Origin: Cryptomeria japonica
Taxonomy: Eukaryota; Streptophyta; Pinopsida; Cupressales; Cupressaceae
DNA: 64,000 nucleotides
Assembly: GCF_030272615.1 (NCBI RefSeq)
Contig: NC_081407.1
Location: 375,637,018-375,701,017, forward strand
Direction: 5' to 3'
Shown: piece by piece, positions 1-11,117 of the stretch
Numbering within the stretch: the first letter of the stretch is position 1
Layout: each line of letters starts with the position of its first letter
The notes under the pieces: generated by a model
What the model saw: only the letters and a program-made list of their open reading frames with translations
What the model was told of the DNA's origin: nothing
The model's database searches: none
Program-made: the position numbers and the translations under genes

Positions 1-2373
1 TCTTCTTTTCTTTACGGTTTTGGATTAATTTTGATAATGTTACTAATATTCTTGTCACAGACAAATGTTTGGGGAAAGGCACCTTTATTAGCTGAGAACA
101 TTGATACAAAGGTGGACTCACTATTATGCGATGATGACATCACATATTCCACAAACCCTATTGAAATTATAAGAAAGATGCAACAAAAGTTAATTAAGAT
201 TATTAAATTGTTATTCATAGTCCCTCAAACTAATGAGATACAAGAGAGGGTGAAATAATTGACAAAGAAAGCACAAAAATTTCAAGTAAGCAGTCATGAA
301 ATATTTAAGTATAACAGAAGTTCATTCATGGTTTATATTTTATACTCTTTTATGTCATGAACTAAAGTATGTATGTATTGTTTTTATAGGAATTTTTGCA
401 TCGTCATGAAGCTAGTGGCCATGATCTAGGTACTTCGGGTCATTCAGGTGATGACCATGTTTTGTGCAGACACCAACTCATATTTTTACATGTTCTTGTT
501 CTTCTATTAATGTGTTATTGCTCATACATTTAATGTATTAATCTTCAGGTGTTGTCCATATTCTTGTGCATTCACCACCTCATCTGACCCCATCATCCAC
601 ACCTATATTGTTGACTGCAATGTTGGCAACATGCAACATGCCGTCATTGAGTACTACACCTACCTATGCAGTAGGACATGTACCTAGGGATGCAAAGGCC
701 ACTAGTGGTGATATTTTAACAGCATTTCCTAGATCTTCCCGTATTATTAGTACGGGAACGTTTCCGGTCATATTTGTGGTGACTGATGATCTTGTACCCA
801 TAAAGATAGAGAAGGTTCCAGGTACTTTAAAATTATTATTATATATAGTCCAATTATAATTTACTTATTGATCACTCATTTTGGACTAATGATCCCATGA
901 TTATTTTATAGAAAATGATGTTTTTTATAAACACCTAAATGATATTACATTGGAGATCTTTGGGCCCACCATATGTACACGGTGCAATGCCCAAAATCAA
1001 TAATTAAAAGATGAACTCATTAACTATTTGGCTGTGTTGTTCGGAAATGACACATTCAACAAAACCAAGGTCCTTCAGAAAGCTGGTACATATCTAAAGT
1101 ATGTGAGGGACCAATATAGGACACATTTGGAGAAGAACAGAATGTACGAGCATCCCCCCATGATTCCAAAGAGGGAGTGGAAGGACCTAGTTTCGGGTTG
1201 AAAGGAGAAAGCTGAAAAGAGAAAAGGACATACACCATCAGATGAAGGAAGGTATGTGATACTATTAACAATGTAGTTATGTACTAATTACTTTTTATAT
1301 TTATATAATTTAACACATTTCAGACTTTTCATAGGCTGCTTGACACATCGAAGGCAACTAAGACAAAACTATAAAAGCATGGGCAACACAAACTTGGCTC
1401 TGATGGTTATATGAAAGTTGCCACATGAATTGTAATTATCAATAAATGAAATATCGCATCGAAATAAAAAATTTCAAACATTTTTTTTAATCAAACAATA
1501 GAAGCAAAATTCATGATACTAAGAAAAAATGTAGGGCTCTGAATTCAATAGAGCACCCATAGAAGATGACATGAAAATTTCCTTCCAGGAAGGCTATGGA
1601 GTCGTGGCTAAATGCCTAAGAGAAATGAGTGGGAAAAAAGAAGATTTTGATGCATCTGTCACATAGGTAAACAAGCTAAATGAAAATTATTTAAAATTGA
1701 ATACTTGAGCAATAATCTATTCAATGTTAATTTCAAACATAAAGTGACTATATTTATTTTAAATAAGCAAGGAATGATAACAATGAACAAGGCATTGGAA
1801 TGCTGCCTGCTAAGGGTGGAAAACAACCTGCACATGATGAAGGTCGTGGTGTGCATCCTAGTACTGGAGGTATTCATGTGCTATACAATTTTGTTTATGT
1901 AATTATTAGTACAATTAAACATCTTTAATTGAAATTGGTGTAGTAATTAATGTAACCTTTTTTTCTTTTATTTTAGAGCATGTAGAGCATCTTTGAAAAG
2001 TGGAGCATGATCAGGGTAGACAACATCAGGAACATGATGTTCCCCCATCAGGTAAAGAGGACCACTATTATTCCTTTAAATGAATTTAATTTCAATTGGT
2101 GTATTGATTAACATAACCTTTCATGTTTCAACTCTAGAGGATTTAGAGGGTGTTCAACATGTTGAGGATGAGGCTAGACAAAATGATCAGGAAGATGATG
2201 TTGCCCCATCTGGTAAAGAGCACCCCTATAATGTTCTTTTAATTAATGAAATACTTCTAACAATAATTCAAAATTTTATGAATTTAACCTATTTCTTTGT
2301 TATTGCCGCGAACTCCCCTTTGCCGAGGCATCCTCGTCGTGAGTATAGGACTAGGCATACATTAAGATCATGA
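1..2373 (+). pseudogene. CACTA transposase-associated gene relic (Ptta/En/Spm type)
   Basis: Multi-exon pseudogene, 5' end outside the window. Exons with AG/GT borders can be followed: one from 61 after a CACAG acceptor, one ending near 822, and a core exon about 913-1252. The splice from near 822 to 913 keeps the frame. The core exon reads ...NYLAVLFGNDTFNKTK..., then YLKYVRDQYRTHLEKN and HPPMIPKREWKDLVSG, matching the plant Ptta/En/Spm transposase domain (PF03004-like). Further pieces include KLGSDGYMKVAT near 1400, a small exon near 1800-1870, two 75-nt exons, and a C-terminus near 2309-2373 ending in a basic HPRREYRTRHTLRS. It is dead: in-frame stops lie at 1001-1003 and 1199-1201, more follow downstream, one is in the first duplicated exon, and the last acceptor reads CG not AG. 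The domain match is from memory of the family; the exact family member is uncertain. Confidence 0.55.
1925..2225 (+). repeat. Tandemly duplicated 75-nt exon with its introns
   Basis: Two copies of one exon plus flanking intron, 161 bp apart. Exon A is 1977-2051 and exon B 2138-2212. Each is exactly 75 nt, preceded by a pyrimidine-rich tract and AG and followed by GTAAAG. Both are phase-1 symmetric, so either can be skipped or repeated without shifting the frame. The encoded 25-residue units are acidic and His/Gln-rich and end VPPSG and VAPSG. The intron in front is also duplicated (TTGGTGTAxTxATTAAxxTAACC in both). Exon A now has a stop codon. Confidence 0.6.
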
Positions 2374-4380
2374 GTAGAGGGCACAACAATTGAAGAGGGT
2401 AAAAATGATGAAGAAAACGATGGAACACTTAGTCTTTACTTAGCTTAAAAAAAAGAAAAAAGAAATGATTGTAATCGTATTATTTTTTAATGAATGAATT
2501 TTATGTATTAATGAATGTAATGTTATATTTTATTAATGGATGAAAGAATGAATGCATGTTATATGTTAATGGGGAATTTAGAGTGATGTTGGGGGGGAGG
2601 GGGAAGGGCCAAATGAGCTTCTACCTTCATGTGGTTGGCTCTTATTTAATAATATGTATTGAATCTTGATTGCAGGGTTCAACAGAGCCAACATCAACAA
2701 CAACACAAGAAGTTACTTAGTGGAGACCATCAAAGGTAAGGTCTTTGATTAAGATTTTGTTGTTTATATTCATATTTCTGATTACATAGGCAAATATTCA
2801 TTTAACTTTTAAAAGGGAAGTCACCAAATACACCAAATAGTTGTCTAAGTTTGAGATCAAACTTCAGATTGTTACTCAACTATGACTGCCCCTTAAATAA
2901 TACTCCTTCTCTTCATCAAATACCAACTCACAATGTGTAAGAATTCTCTAAAACACATACACAACTCCCTTGAAGACTCTTCTTTCTTGACCAAACCACC
3001 TTTCTACATCCCCCCATCCACCCTAAAGGATTCAACAACATTATTGTAGGTTTACTGTCTTTAGAATAGTCATGACAAATGTTGTCTTCTCCTCCCGCTA
3101 GGACTTTGTAGCACCTCCAAGGGTCACTAAAGGTCTCCACAAACCTTTCTCAATTGTTTCCCACTCATCAAACCCACTCTTTGCATATTATTCATAAGTT
3201 CTTAGTTCACTAATATTTAAGGATAGTCATAGGCTTAATTTAGGACAATCATATTAATAATGGTCAATCTGATCCATCAAAGGCCACTATACCTTGGGAA
3301 GGATCTGCACTAACCCCTCACACCCCTTACCACCTTCCTCGAACCTTCCAATTTCACTTTCACTCTTATATCCACTCAAACAACTCCAATCTTGTTGTCT
3401 TTAGCAGTCTGAGACACAAAATCAGTCACTTCATAATTTGTATTTCTTCACATTTTTTTCTCAGATCTCTCATGTACTCTTGAGGCTTCTTCTAGAATTC
3501 AACTCTAACTTGAGGGTGATGGAACCAATTATAGGACAAGTGAAATCATCATGCACCTTAATCAAGACTTTGGATTTATCATAATTGTCTTGATATAATG
3601 CATATGTGAAAATATATTCTTTTGTATTCATATTAACCATACGTAGTGGATCAATATCCAGTAACAATACGTATTCATATTAACCATTCCTAGAAAAGCC
3701 TAACGTTCAAAGGAGATCAAGCCACTATCTCATTTTCATTGACAACTAATTTGAGAGTCTAAAATATCCAATAACAATACCTAATACCCCAAAATCTAGT
3801 AACAATACCTAATACCCCTAGCATGTCAGTCATCACCAAGATTTTGTATTTGGCATAAGTGAAAGGTTGAAGCTACAAAAGTTTTCTTTACTTCAATACA
3901 AGACCTCACATGTACTATAACTAAAATAATATAAGAATAATCCCTGATAGACCTAAGAAAGATCAGCAAAATAACCCTCATTAAGTAACATTCTATGTAT
4001 ATATCTGGATAGCTAACCTGATCTAATAAGTCAGTATTGAACATGGCTATCCACATAGTTATATCAAACACAAGCAATGAGATGCCCATCAGAATAGTCA
4101 CTAAAGGTGGAATAGTAATATTTTGTAATCTTGACAGAGCATAGATATCTCGACATAGATCTAGGGGTAGGTTGTAACAATGCATTCCCTATCAGAATAA
4201 CATATAAGATTGGGGTAGGTGCAAAAGGCTATCCAGACAGTGTAAACTTATAGTCATTGCGGTATGGAGTTATATAGGGGTAGTTCAATATTTGAGAAAG
4301 CTTATCAAATCATATTCCATATTTGCAATGCTTTATATTTTGTGATGGCAATTAATTTTTTTTTAAATATAGCCTATTCA
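2374..4380. other. Non-coding interior, no gene recognised
   Basis: AT-rich. A possible 3' untranslated exon of the transposase gene lies at 2676-2735 (TTGCAG before it, GTAAGG after). A G-rich block at 2591-2608 (runs of 7, 5 and 3 G) could form a G-quadruplex. Around 3655-3815 the phrase AGTAACAATACCTAATACC recurs about three times. Two minus-strand open frames, 2928-3140 and 3826-4185, show no motif I recognise and are treated as chance. Confidence 0.5.
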
Positions 4381-4740
4381 TCAGAATTCTGACAAACATG
4401 CCCAACATAGGCCCTGACAAGAGTGTTGTATCTGGGACAAAATATTTCATTGTAGGCACAACACTCTCCTCGGAGCTTCCTTGCATTTTTTGTCGGATTT
4501 CAACAAAGAAGGGCACTATGCTTCGATAGGAATGATGTACCTATGATGAAAAATTTCATTGTAGGTGCTCCATTCTCATCGGATCTTCCTTGCATTTATT
4601 GTCAAAATTCCAACAAAAAAGGGTACTATGCTCCGATGGGAATGTTGTACTTGTGACAAAATTTTTTGTTGTAGGTGCACCATTCTCGTCGGAGCATAAT
4701 GCCCTTTTTTGTCATAATTCTGACAAAAACCTCAATCCAT
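4381..4740 (+). repeat. 110-bp subterminal tandem repeats of the CACTA element
   Basis: Units begin at 4431, 4541 and 4651 (exact 110-bp spacing), with a partial unit before 4431; the third unit drifts after about 4720. Each carries GACAAAAT-type starts, TTTCATTGTAGGTGC, CTCATCGGA and a TGTCxxAATTCCAACAAA segment followed by GGGxACTATGCTCCGAT. Such subterminal repeats bind the element's own transposase-associated protein in CACTA elements (known for En/Spm TnpA); here that role is inferred from position only. Confidence 0.65.
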
Positions 4741-5122
4741 GGTTTGTTGGAAGATTGGCGACTTCATCGGGATTTTAACGAATTAGACCACCACATTATG
4801 TGTCAACTTCTGACAAAGAAGGCATAGGAAATTTGACGAAATTTGTCCGTCAAATAACCCGATGAAATTTGAGCAACAAAAATCTTTTCGCTATTTTATT
4901 GGAATTACGACAATAGTTCATCGGAAAACGACCCCAAATGTGTTAGTGGAATGAAGAAGAAAAGGGAATTGCATTTTGTCCGATGAAATAAGTTGTCAAT
5001 GAACCATGATTATCTTAGATTATTGTAATACTCGTATGAATACATCTTGCTAGGAACAAAAATAAATAATGTACCACAAGGGAAGAAAGAGCATCTAAAA
5101 TATAAATTATATTTTTGAATTT

Positions 5123-5370
5123 TTAAATATAATTTCCAACTATAATACCTGACAAAATCCCACCTCCCATTTTTCTTTGATTAATGTCCATAGCTTGTTC
5201 CAAAGCTCCCATTTTGGTATAGGTAGGCAATAGGCTAGAAAAAGCTATGGAATTTGGCTTTACCCTACCAATTGCATTTCCTTGAAAGTCTCTAATACCT
5301 TTCCAACAAATCCATTTTGTGCATAACCTTTGATCATTACAAAAAGTTCTTGCCACACTATATAGTCTCG
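5123..5370 (-). pseudogene. Pentatricopeptide repeat (PPR) gene fragment
   Basis: Fragment of a plant PPR protein of the PLS class, which act in organelle RNA editing and processing. The minus strand reads MIKGYAQNGFVGKVLETFKE (about 5260-5340), then after a one-base frame change near 5255-5260 VKPNSIAFSSLLPTYTKMGA and LEQAMDINQRKM (5150-5250). These match the standard PPR phrase GYAQNG...ALE.F..MQ..GVKPNS.TF.S.LPA..KMGALEQG..IH. Only about two repeats remain, with no start, no E/DYW domain and no upstream exons. A host gene relic, probably a retroposed or decayed copy. Confidence 0.7.
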
Positions 5371-5621
5371 TTACCTTGTGAGAAACAAAGGGACTGGTAC
5401 TCTACAATAAGCTCACTTTGTTGGCTCAACCGCTTTGCATCATGCTGGATCAGAGCTGCATAGTTGCATTGGATTCAATAATTTGCATCCAATTCTTCAA
5501 TAGATTTATAACCAAGAAACTAGTGAAGAAATAAAAAATGGCATGAGACATGATATGAAAGAATGATGAAAAAAGAAAAATAGCAATTATTTATTGATGT
5601 GAGACAAATTTTTGGTGGTGT

Positions 5622-5745
5622 CAATGGGTCCTTGGTCTACTGGTGAAGTTGAATTTCCAAATGAGCCCACCAGGGATCAAGTCTTGCTGAGTGCAAAGGC
5701 TCCAACATCATAAGTTCAAACAAATGAAGGAGGAGAATCTTAGTC
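5622..5745 (+). mobile_element. tRNA-derived SINE (probable)
   Basis: Contains a pol III A-box-like TGGTCTACTGGTGAAG (5633-5648) and, after GAGCCCACCAG, a B-box-like GGGATCAAGTC (about 5673-5683), spaced about 40 bp apart as in tRNA-derived plant SINEs of the Au type. No clear tail or target duplication was seen. The B box departs from GGTTCRANYCC, so the copy is old or the call is wrong. Confidence 0.4.
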
Positions 5746-6859
5746 ATCCAATTTTTTCCATAGATTAGTATCAATCTTATCATTGCAAAAATAGGCATTC
5801 ATATCTTTATGTATATACATTAAATAATTTACCAAGAAAAAGGTATATACATTAAATAACAAAGGGTCCAAGGAAGGGGAAGAAAGGAAAGACAAGTTAG
5901 AAATGAGTAGGGTAGGGAGGTATTTGTGCCTAATGAAAATGCTATTAAAATTATATGGAATATTAGTAGGAAGGTCAACAGAGATCCAATATGTAGTTAA
6001 AGGCCATATGTCCATATCCACAAACCACTACTCTTTCTTATCATCCTTAACATTAAAGTTACAAGTCTATTAAAAAACATTATTCTTAATATTTAATATT
6101 TTTAATTATGATTTATGCACTTAAATAAATAATTAAAATACATTTGAAGAAAAAATTACTAAATAAAATAATTATTTTATTCTGCAAGGATTAGTGTCTA
6201 GTTTATTTATTGCAAAGAAAAAATTAACTAATAATATTTAGAAACACTTATAGATTAATTATAGACAAGCCCTTACAAACAAAAAACAAAGATGGGGCCA
6301 TGGGCACAAAACTTATTCAAAGATTAAATCCTTATATTATTTGATCATATGTCATGGACAGCCAAACATAGTATTTTTGGATGTAGATGGATACATTACA
6401 AAATATTATATCATTTTTCACTAAAAGATGAACCATAAATCAAAATGATAACCTTGAGGTAGGGGAAAAAATTATGAAAGTAAGAGTAAAGGAGAATGAA
6501 ATAATGATGAGTCATGGTGAATGAAGAGTCCTATTATTATTATTATTATTATAAGTTGATTGAATAGTTTAAAATTCTTGTTGAATTATTATAAAACTGA
6601 TTTAGCCCCTGTCTCAATGTTATTTGTACTCCAACATGGGTGACATAAATAATTGGAAATATAACTTAGTTGTTTTTGGACAAAAGCAGAAGGCCACCTT
6701 GAACCTTTTCTCTATAGATCTACCATTGTGGGTAGTAACCATAGGGAAAATGTCTAGGACATTGATGCTAAAAATGGTTGTGTACTCACCAAACAATTTA
6801 CATTAAACCATAGTTAGAAACCAAAGGTATATATTTTATGCATTTATCTAGTGATAAAA
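5746..6859. other. AT-rich DNA, nothing recognised
   Basis: No coding motif. A short (ATT)n microsatellite lies at about 6533-6553. The open frames 5740-6021 (minus) and 6624-6806 (plus) have no recognisable content. Confidence 0.5.
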
Positions 6860-7461
6860 TAGTTATGTAAGTAGTCTAGGGAGGGAGTTGTCCCTAGTAC
6901 TCAAGCATTCAACTATGAGGATTAGGATTTGGTTAAGCATGAGTTGTTGGTTTTTGAATTTTCTTAGTCCTTCCATCAAAGGGTATAGATAATACTACTT
7001 GAAGATTAAAATCAATTCAATCCATACTCAGAAGGAATCTTGTATGGGTTTTCTTGACTTCCTAGGGCTTTAGGTTGAATTTCAAGGTGGAATTCAAGCT
7101 TCTTTATATATTTAGTTTCATATACTTCTAAGGATGGTGACCTCGGTGCACTCCTAGTAGGGGAGTGTAGTCTTTAGAGAGTGACTCAGGACCTGAATGG
7201 TCCCGATGAGTCTAAGTCTCTAGCCAGAGCATTTCCTATTATTATGAATACATGTCTACTTCATTTGGGTAGATGCCTATCCTGAATTGGATAGATGAAA
7301 CCCCTTATCTTGTATGGACATATGCCTAACCTATATGGTGGATGCCTATCTCATTTGGATAGAAGTACTTGAGCATGTGATTGAATAAAACACAAGTAAG
7401 ATTAAGTAAATATAAAAATTGTGGAAATTTTTGGGGTAAGTGAAGTGGGTCATTACACATT
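6860..7461 (-). mobile_element. Possible solo LTR (Ty3-gypsy-like), fossil
   Basis: On the minus strand the block begins TGTAATGACCCACTTCACTT at 7461, resembling the starts of plant gypsy LTRs. It is less AT-rich than its surroundings and contains repeated phrases such as GATGCCTATC. No partner LTR, coding region or target duplication was found, so this is a tentative call on style alone. Confidence 0.25.
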
Positions 7462-8708
7462 TCTCTATTTTTGAAGATATAGTTTTATGGGTTGTGTAGT
7501 GTCAAAAATTTCTTATTTGTTTTCAATTATCCCTATACTTTTGTATCCACTTTAGTGGTCATTTCCCTAGCATCAGAGTAGGATCATTTCAACCCTTGCC
7601 TTCACCTATTTTCTCTCAAGATGCTTTGGACACATTTTCAAGAACTACCTTTCAGCTTTAGGTTTGCACTAATTGTGTGTTTTGTTTCCACCATTCCTTT
7701 TTTAGCATAATTTATCTAGACACTAGCATTCTACATTGACATCTACACACTACACAATCGTCTTTTGATATATTAAAATTAAAATTTTAGTTTTGAAAAT
7801 TTTGAAATTTGTCACTCACCCAAGCAAGCAGCAATGTCTTGGAATATTTTTAAATGCCTTAGCAACCTCTTTTCCCCCTCCTATTCTCTCTTTTAAATCT
7901 ATCTTTCCACAACATACAATCTCTCTTGACTCTCTCAATAAATCTTGTGTTCTGTTGGCTCTAACAGGTTTCTGTTGCTCTCTCTTGCTTCTTATAATAG
8001 TCTCTAGTTTTATATAGAAATTTCAAGCTCTCACAATAATCTGTCTAGCTCTCTTGTCTTTCTCAAGCCTATCTAGTAATATATTTCTCACATCTTTGAG
8101 CATCTTGCGGATTTATCACATCCCTTATATATTTGACCATTTGATCATTTTATCTATTCATCTTTGGATCTTTGTATCTTGGGTATGTTCTCTCATTATT
8201 TTGTTTAGATCTTTGGATATTGTATTGTGTATAATAACATAACTACAATCATATTTTTTTTTTTCAATCGATTCTTTGATTTCTCATAGAACTTGTTGTG
8301 TGCACCTAGACCTAGAATGAAAGCATAATTAATTATTATAAGGATTATGGTTAGAATTATTAATGTCTTAACATCAATCTTTAATTTGGAATTAATAATA
8401 AATATATATATATTTTTTCAATAATATTTTCAAGTAAAGTTCTCTTTCTATGAAGGATTAAGTATAATTAGATTTAAAATTATTGATCAAATCACCACAA
8501 TATTTTTAAAAATAAATCAATAATGAATAATTATAATTTAGAATAACTTAAAGATTAAAATATTGATTTAAAAATAACTTTCTATTCTTTTTTTTTTTGG
8601 CATGTAAAAAATTAAATGATTAATGATTAATGATTAGTAAATTAAAAATATATATATCAAATACCAAATAGATATAAACCAAATACAAAAATGTCCATTT
8701 TATTAAAA
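7462..8708. other. T/C-rich non-coding DNA
   Basis: Strand-biased plus-strand T and CT runs (CTCTC, TTTTTTTTT near 8250 and 8590) open frames at 7793-8017 and 8054-8242, whose Leu/Ser/Ile-rich products reflect composition and not a gene. Nothing else is seen. Confidence 0.5.
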
Positions 8709-8913
8709 AAATCACTTTTGATAATAAATCAACTTGAGATAAATAGGAATTTATTTATCTAATTATTAAAAAAAAAACCTATATTTCATCAAATGAAATT
8801 ATTTTTAAACTATTTATACATATAACAATTTCATTAAATAAAATAAAATAGGTTTTTTAATAATTAGATAAAAAAAAATTACTTTAAGTTCATTTTCTTG
8901 AAAAAAGTGATTT
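8709..8913. mobile_element. Imperfect inverted repeat, MITE-like hairpin
   Basis: Left arm 8709-8800 and right arm 8829-8913 are near reverse complements: AAATCACTTTT at the left against AAAAAGTGATTT at the right, and TTTATCTAATTATTAAAAA against TTTTTAATAATTAGATAAA. The loop is about 28 nt. Size (205 bp), AT richness and lack of coding fit a small foldback transposon. No convincing target duplication. Confidence 0.5.
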
Positions 8914-10122
8914 ATTTATCTTTACTTAACGATTTTTGTTTTCCCTTCAAATTCAAGATTAAGTCTTGTAGAAAAGAAGCACTTATGACTTTTTGAAAAA
9001 AATGGAACCTATAAAATACCATATGTATCATTATAGATTGTGAAAGTTGATTACATTTTTAATAATTATAATTAGTATAATCTTAGATTATTTTATTTTA
9101 TTCAAATATAATATTTGGAGAATTATATATTTTTATTAAAACTTCTATTAAAAGATTCCATTCAAAATGTTGGTTTTTATTTTAAATAGATCTTTTAAAA
9201 TAAACCTAGGATCAATATAGTAAGTAGCCTACAACATGTGTACTAAAATAGAAACTTGCCTTTCAAATGATAGTTTCAAAGGATTTCATCAAAATAGAAA
9301 ATTAGATTTTGAATGCCATAGATAAATTAATTTCATATGGTAGATTAATGAAATAATTCTTGTGAGAAAACAACTGAAGAACTTATAAACTAGAGTCAAC
9401 AAGTGTTATAATAGAATGTCTGGAGCTTCCTAAATTAAAGTAACAACAATTAAAGAGAATTTCATGCTTTTCTAAAGTTGGTGTTCACTTAATCCATTGA
9501 ATGAAGAGAGAACAAATTCAAGCATATTCTAAAGAAATGAAATAAAGAATAAAAAATATGTCAATCCATAAAGAACTAAAGAAAATTAGCAAATTGATAA
9601 CAATCAAGACACAATTTACATAATTCTTGTGATTAATAATTTTTGTTAGTAGGTTGCGGTTGATTATATCAAACCCTCTTATATACACCACTACACAAGA
9701 AATTCAAAACTTTACATGACTCCACAAGAAATCTAAATCTTTATATGACTCCACAAGAAATTCAAAGCTTTGACAAAGATTTATGAAGGTGGAGTAACAA
9801 TCAAAAGTCAATGAACAAAACAAATAAATTTATTAGCTAATATTAAGATCATAATTAGTGTTTTAAACATTTTTGTAGCTTTTCTTGGTGATCCAAATGA
9901 TTGTAAACTACCTCCAAAATTTATGGTTTTGCATTTACCTTGTTTCTTTTCTACCTAAGATGCTTGGGGAATTTGATAGGTTATATGGTCATTTTTTCAC
10001 TTTTGGACCGTATATGACAACTTAAAAAATTATTGGATGGTATGTATTGACATGCTATATTTTTCTAAAGAAGTATATATGACATTTCAAATAATTAATA
10101 AACTCTACAAAATTATAATAGA

Positions 10123-10124
<2 letters not shown>
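8914..10124. other. AT-rich DNA with a short tandem repeat
   Basis: No gene. At 9695-9780 a 29-bp unit (ACAAGAAATTCAAAxCTTTA) occurs three times with a spacing of exactly 29 bp. The rest is featureless. Confidence 0.5.

Positions 10125-10199
<75 letters not shown>
10125..10199. repeat. (AT)37 microsatellite at the LINE 3' end
   Basis: An uninterrupted AT dinucleotide run of about 75 bp. It abuts the 3' end of the minus-strand LINE that begins at about 10200, so it probably grew from that element's tail. Confidence 0.85.
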
Positions 10200-10201
<2 letters not shown>

Positions 10202-10439
10202 ACTAAATTTTATTAATATTTAAATTTTTTACAACCTAGTTCAAAGAGCACCGGTAGGAAATAACCAGGTAAAGAAAACCTCCGGTCTTGCTCATACATA
10301 ATAAAGCCAGATAAGAACAAGGATCGAAGAGAAATAACCAGCCAACCCAAGGATTCCCCAAAAGCCATATTGGTCAACAAAAAACCCAACCCCCCAGAGT
10401 GTATGAGTACAAAATCTCTTTGAATGAGAGAATATAACA

Positions 10440-11117
10440 TCAAGAATGCAGAAACCAAGAGTTGGTGCTTGGCAACGGAGGAGAGGAAGGGTGGATGATA
10501 GCGTCATTCTGAATTGCAGGAGGCACAATCTGAAGAGGCAAAACTAAAGTTGGAGAAGATATCATCGCATTCAATGAATCCAACAGAAAGTGAATACATG
10601 TAAACACATTAACAATGACTGCCAAGATATCTAGAGAAAGATGATCTAAAAAAGCTACCAGAGCAAACATAGTATCATCATTAAGATTATAAATCAAGCC
10701 TCCTCTCATAGCTGAAAGAAGTTTAGCGTGCCAACCAGAAGATAGTAATTGAGAACGAGATAGGAAAGCACCATAAGGAAAAATGCCAAACTCAAAATGA
10801 TAGAGAGACAAAGCATTATTCATATCAGCAGCAGAATAAAAATGGGGATGAAAGTATGCATCCAAAAGCACCCTAACCATAGAAGAATCCAAGAGCATGT
10901 CCATACAAATAGTAATAAAATGAGATGCAACCTCAGCAAGAAAACTATTTGTGTTTTCCACTAGCCATCATCTTTCAAATACTTTGCAAAAAGCTAGAGA
11001 GAAACCTAGAGAAAATTTTTTAAGCAAACGACCAAGCTTTTCATCATCAAAATCATGAGAGTCTTGGAAGTCATGCTGCTTAACAAGCATCAAGACTCTA
11101 TAACTAGTAGCCTCCAT
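10440..11117 (-). pseudogene. Third ORF in the LINE 3' region, unknown function
   Basis: From the ATG at 11117 to the stop at 10440, 226 codons on the minus strand are open except for one TGA at 10968-10970. The product starts MEATSYRVLMLVKQHDF, has a charged stretch DDEKLGRLLKKF, then a mostly hydrophobic helical part (MDMLLDSSMVRVLLDAYF; MFALVAFLDHLSLDILAVIV) and a Pro-rich tail. It lies about 700 bp downstream of the RNase H domain, where plant L1 elements normally have only a 3' untranslated region. I do not recognise the family. The next stretch to the element end (10213-10458) is also open in another frame, so chance openness is possible. It could be captured host sequence or an accessory LINE protein. 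Confidence 0.45.

Larger units (their letters stand above)
1..4948 (+). mobile_element. CACTA (En/Spm) DNA transposon, right-hand part
   Basis: A decayed CACTA-superfamily element whose left end lies outside the window. Seen: the sequence ends at 4944-4948 in TAGTG; read inward from that end it starts CACTAACACATTTGGGGTC, and the adjoining 570 bp is full of GTCGGAATT/CGACAAA-type repeats, the usual subterminal layout of plant CACTA elements. Upstream at 1-2373 is a multi-exon relic matching the plant transposase Ptta/En/Spm domain family. Known: CACTA elements start CACTA, end TAGTG and make 3-bp target duplications. The three bases after the end are GAA; the matching left copy cannot be checked. 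Inference: gene and terminus belong to one element. The 2 kb between them shows no coding match and could include other insertions. Confidence 0.55.

Noticed and set aside
3826-4185. 119-codon minus-strand open frame with hydrophobic segments
   Set aside because: No recognisable family; AT-rich inside the CACTA interior; hydrophobicity follows from ATT/CTT/TTA codons.
7793-8242. Two plus-strand open frames rich in Leu, Ser and Ile
   Set aside because: Explained by T- and CT-rich composition; no domain, no conserved start context, no homologous phrase.
10292-10528. Extra open frames overlapping the LINE 3' end (10213-10458, 10292-10528)
   Set aside because: Short, in other frames than the third ORF, no conserved start; kept only as a caution on chance openness.
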